Source of the DNA: an uncultured Rikenellaceae bacterium
GTDB lineage: Bacteria > Bacteroidota > Bacteroidia > Bacteroidales > Rikenellaceae
Direction: 5' to 3'
Length of the DNA: 7,195 nt
Assembly (NCBI GenBank): GCA_947176715.1
Contig: CAMWRR010000095.1
Location: 1-7,195 of the forward strand
In this document: one piece after another, positions 5,342-7,195 of the stretch
How the letters are laid out: the number at the start of each line of letters is the position of its first letter
Numbering within the stretch: the first letter of the stretch is position 1
Notes under the pieces: model-generated
Databases searched by the model: none
What the model saw: the letters and a program-made list of their open reading frames with translations, nothing else
Told to the model about the DNA's origin: nothing
Program-made: the position numbers and the translations under genes

Positions 5342-7168
5342 ATGGGAGACAAAAAGTTGCCTTTCATCGAGGCCGACGGTTGGTTGGCCCCCGTGTCCGA
5401 CAGGATAGAGGCCCGGCACGAGCGTTTCGTGTCTCGGCTCGAACGTATAAAGGAGAGTGCCGGTTCGCTCGTAGATTATGCCAACGGCTACAAGTATTTC
5501 GGCCTCACCCGCGACGATGCCGCCGGAGGTTGGTGGTTCCGCGAGTGGGCGCCGGGTGCGCACGACATATATATATACGGTGATTTCAACGACTGGCGCC
5601 GTACCGAGCTGCCTCTCACCCGCGGCGAGGGGGGAGTGTGGTCGCGTTTCCTCCCCGACGAGGAGTGGGGCGACCGTATCGTTCACGGCTCGCTATACAA
5701 AATCTCTGTCAACGGCGACAACGGCTGGCACGAACGTCTGCCGGCATACACCATGCGTGCGGTGGAGGAGCCCGAGACGCACAACTTCTCGGCTCAGGTG
5801 TGGGCCCCGGAGCCGTTCGACTGGGAGGGCGACAGCTTCGACGTCGCATCCGTGGGGGCACCGCTAATATACGAGTGTCACGTGGGCATGGCTCAGGAGC
5901 AGGAGCGCGTGGGGCTATACCGCAAGTTTACACGCGACATAATTCCCCGTGTCAAGGAGTTGGGTTACAATACCATACAGCTAATGGCAATAGCCGAGCA
6001 CCCCTACTACGGCAGTTTCGGCTATCATGTATCCAACTTTTTCGCCCCCTCGTCGCGGTTCGGCACCCCCGAGGAGCTCAAGACGCTCGTGCGCGAGGCT
6101 CACAGGCAAGGGATAGCCGTAGTGATGGATTTGGTGCACTCCCATTATATTAAGAACTTCAACGAGGGGCTTAACGAGCTCGACGGCACCGACCGTCACT
6201 ACAGCCCCCCCGGAGAGGCCGGACGTCAGCCCTACTGGGACTCCAAGAACTTCGATTACGGCAAGACGGAGGTGGAGCACTTCCTGCTCTCCAACATAAA
6301 ATACTGGATGGAGGAGTACCGTTTCGACGGTTTCCGCTTCGACGGCGTCACCTCCATGATATACCGTCACCACGGTTACATAGACTTCGGCAGCTACGAC
6401 AGCTTCTTCGGCGACGGGGTCAATGAGGATGCTCTCACCTATCTGTCGCTTGCCAACACCCTCGTGCACGAGCTCAACCCCTCGGCCGTCACGATAGCCG
6501 AAGATGTCAGCGGCATGCCCGGCATGACCGTTCCCACCGGGGAGGGAGGCATAGGCTTCGACTACCGTCTGGCGATGGCTACTCCCGACTACTGGATAAA
6601 GCAGCTCGAAGATGTCCCCGACGAGGATTGGGACATGTGGGAGATGTGGCACGCCCTCTCCGAGCGTCTGCCGTGGGTGAAGACAATATCGTACGCCGAA
6701 TCGCACGATCAGGCAATGGTGGGCGACAAGACGATAGCTTTCAGGCTGATGGACAAGGAGATGTATTATTCCATGCACCGCGACCACCACAACACGGTGA
6801 TTGACCGCGGTATAGCCCTACATAAGATGATACGCCTGATAACGGCCACCGTAACGGCTCAGGGTTACTTGTGTTTTATGGGTAACGAGTTCGGCCATCC
6901 GGAGTGGATCGACTTTCCGCGTGAGGGCAACGGGTTCAGTTACGAGCATGCCCGTCGTCAATGGTCGCTCGTGAGGGATGAAAACCTGATGTTCGTAGAC
7001 TTGGAGCGTTTCGATAAGGCCATGATAGCCCTGCTTAAGGAGCACTCGCTACTCGGTAACGACTACGCATGGTTGCACAAGATAGACATAGCCTGCAAAA
7101 CTATGGTATACAGCCATCGCGGCCTGTTGTTCGTATTCAACTGGCATCCTGACCGTTCCTGTCTCTGA
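5342..7168 (+). CDS. glgB: 1,4-alpha-glucan (glycogen) branching enzyme, 3' end cut off by contig edge
   Basis: GlgB cleaves an alpha-1,4-glucan chain and re-attaches it by an alpha-1,6 bond, creating glycogen branches in the cytoplasm. An N-terminal CBM48 domain (about 50-150) shows YKYFGLTR, REWAPGA (67-73) and GDFNDW (80-85), a eukaryote-like form common in Bacteroidota. The GH13 barrel shows region I DLVHSH (Asp263-His268), region II FRFDGVTSM (nucleophile Asp334), region III AEDVSGMP (acid/base Glu387) and region IV SYAESHDQ (Asp456). Full-length relatives have about 670 residues, with the C-terminal beta domain following a VFNxxPxxSY block. Here the frame reads VFNWHPDRS and then meets adapter sequence. 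Only 5342 to about 7158 is genuine; Cys-Leu-stop (7160-7168) is encoded by adapter. It is divergent from the POT gene. An out-of-frame ATG at 5332 is not used. Confidence 0.94.
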   Translation: MGDKKLPFIEADGWLAPVSDRIEARHERFVSRLERIKESAGSLVDYANGYKYFGLTRDDAAGGWWFREWAPGAHDIYIYGDFNDWRRTELPLTRGEGGVWSRFLPDEEWGDRIVHGSLYKISVNGDNGWHERLPAYTMRAVEEPETHNFSAQVWAPEPFDWEGDSFDVASVGAPLIYECHVGMAQEQERVGLYRKFTRDIIPRVKELGYNTIQLMAIAEHPYYGSFGYHVSNFFAPSSRFGTPEELKTLVREAHRQGIAVVMDLVHSHYIKNFNEGLNELDGTDRHYSPPGEAGRQPYWDSKNFDYGKTEVEHFLLSNIKYWMEEYRFDGFRFDGVTSMIYRHHGYIDFGSYDSFFGDGVNEDALTYLSLANTLVHELNPSAVTIAEDVSGMPGMTVPTGEGGIGFDYRLAMATPDYWIKQLEDVPDEDWDMWEMWHALSERLPWVKTISYAESHDQAMVGDKTIAFRLMDKEMYYSMHRDHHNTVIDRGIALHKMIRLITATVTAQGYLCFMGNEFGHPEWIDFPREGNGFSYEHARRQWSLVRDENLMFVDLERFDKAMIALLKEHSLLGNDYAWLHKIDIACKTMVYSHRGLLFVFNWHPDRSCL

Positions 7169-7195
7169 GACACATCTCAGAGCCCACCCGACTAA
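7159..7195 (+). other. residual Nextera/Tn5 tagmentation adapter (non-genomic)
   Basis: From 7159 the sequence aligns without gaps to the reverse complement of the Nextera read-2 adapter: the 19-base mosaic end (CTGTCTCTTATACACATCT, 17 of 19 identical) and the following 15 synthetic bases (12 of 15). The mismatches are at 7167, 7169, 7179, 7188 and 7189. The last three bases, TAA, would fall at the start of the index. Natural IS50 ends do not carry the synthetic 15-base part, so a real Tn5 insertion is unlikely. The errors suggest a low-quality read tail assembled at the contig edge. Confidence 0.9.

Noticed and set aside
5981..6790. 269-codon minus-strand frame inside glgB
   Set aside because: Antisense to the catalytic core of glgB, with no family resemblance and no promoter or start context.
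7159..7195. Natural Tn5/IS50 end interrupting glgB
   Set aside because: The match continues past the 19-base mosaic end into the synthetic Nextera-specific 15 bases, so library adapter is the better explanation.

Overview
The window is a chromosomal segment of a Bacteroidota bacterium, most likely order Bacteroidales. This rests on a DUF4919 protein next to dapA, a eukaryote-like glycogen branching enzyme, a POT transporter of the NxGERFGYY type, a Bacteroidota-style -7 promoter box (TACATTTG) and weak ribosome binding sites. The coding DNA is GC-rich, yet isoleucine is mostly encoded by ATA (23 of 30 Ile codons in glgB and 14 of 18 in dapA, counted by hand). I cannot name a genus safely.

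Layout: bases 1-169 hold no gene but contain a long imperfect inverted repeat (5-147) downstream of lpdA. Three minus-strand genes follow in the order of transcription dapA (2357-3244), a secreted DUF4919 protein (1582-2367) and lpdA (170-1564). The first pair overlaps by 11 bases and the second is 17 bases apart, so they probably form one operon. A second minus-strand unit is a single POT-family peptide transporter gene (3426-5138), closed by a strong intrinsic terminator (3367-3400). Its likely promoter box at 5231-5238 is followed almost at once by an 11-bp hairpin that would sit at the 5' end of its mRNA. The AT-rich gap 5139-5341 separates it from the divergent plus-strand gene glgB (5342 to the end of the window).

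The right edge is not genomic. From about 7159 to 7195 the sequence matches the reverse complement of the Nextera (Tn5 tagmentation) read-2 adapter at 29 of 34 positions. The apparent glgB stop codon at 7166-7168 lies inside this adapter. The gene is therefore cut by the contig end, with roughly 60 C-terminal residues missing, and is not naturally truncated.

Functionally these are housekeeping genes: lysine/diaminopimelate synthesis (DapA), the E3 component of 2-oxoacid dehydrogenase or glycine cleavage complexes (LpdA), peptide uptake (POT) and glycogen branching (GlgB). I see no mobile element, CRISPR array, RNA gene or defence system, and nothing that makes a convincing new multi-gene system. 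The points worth a second look are the adapter tail, the long inverted repeat, the leader hairpin, a motif variant in the transporter, and changes at the lysine-binding positions of DapA.
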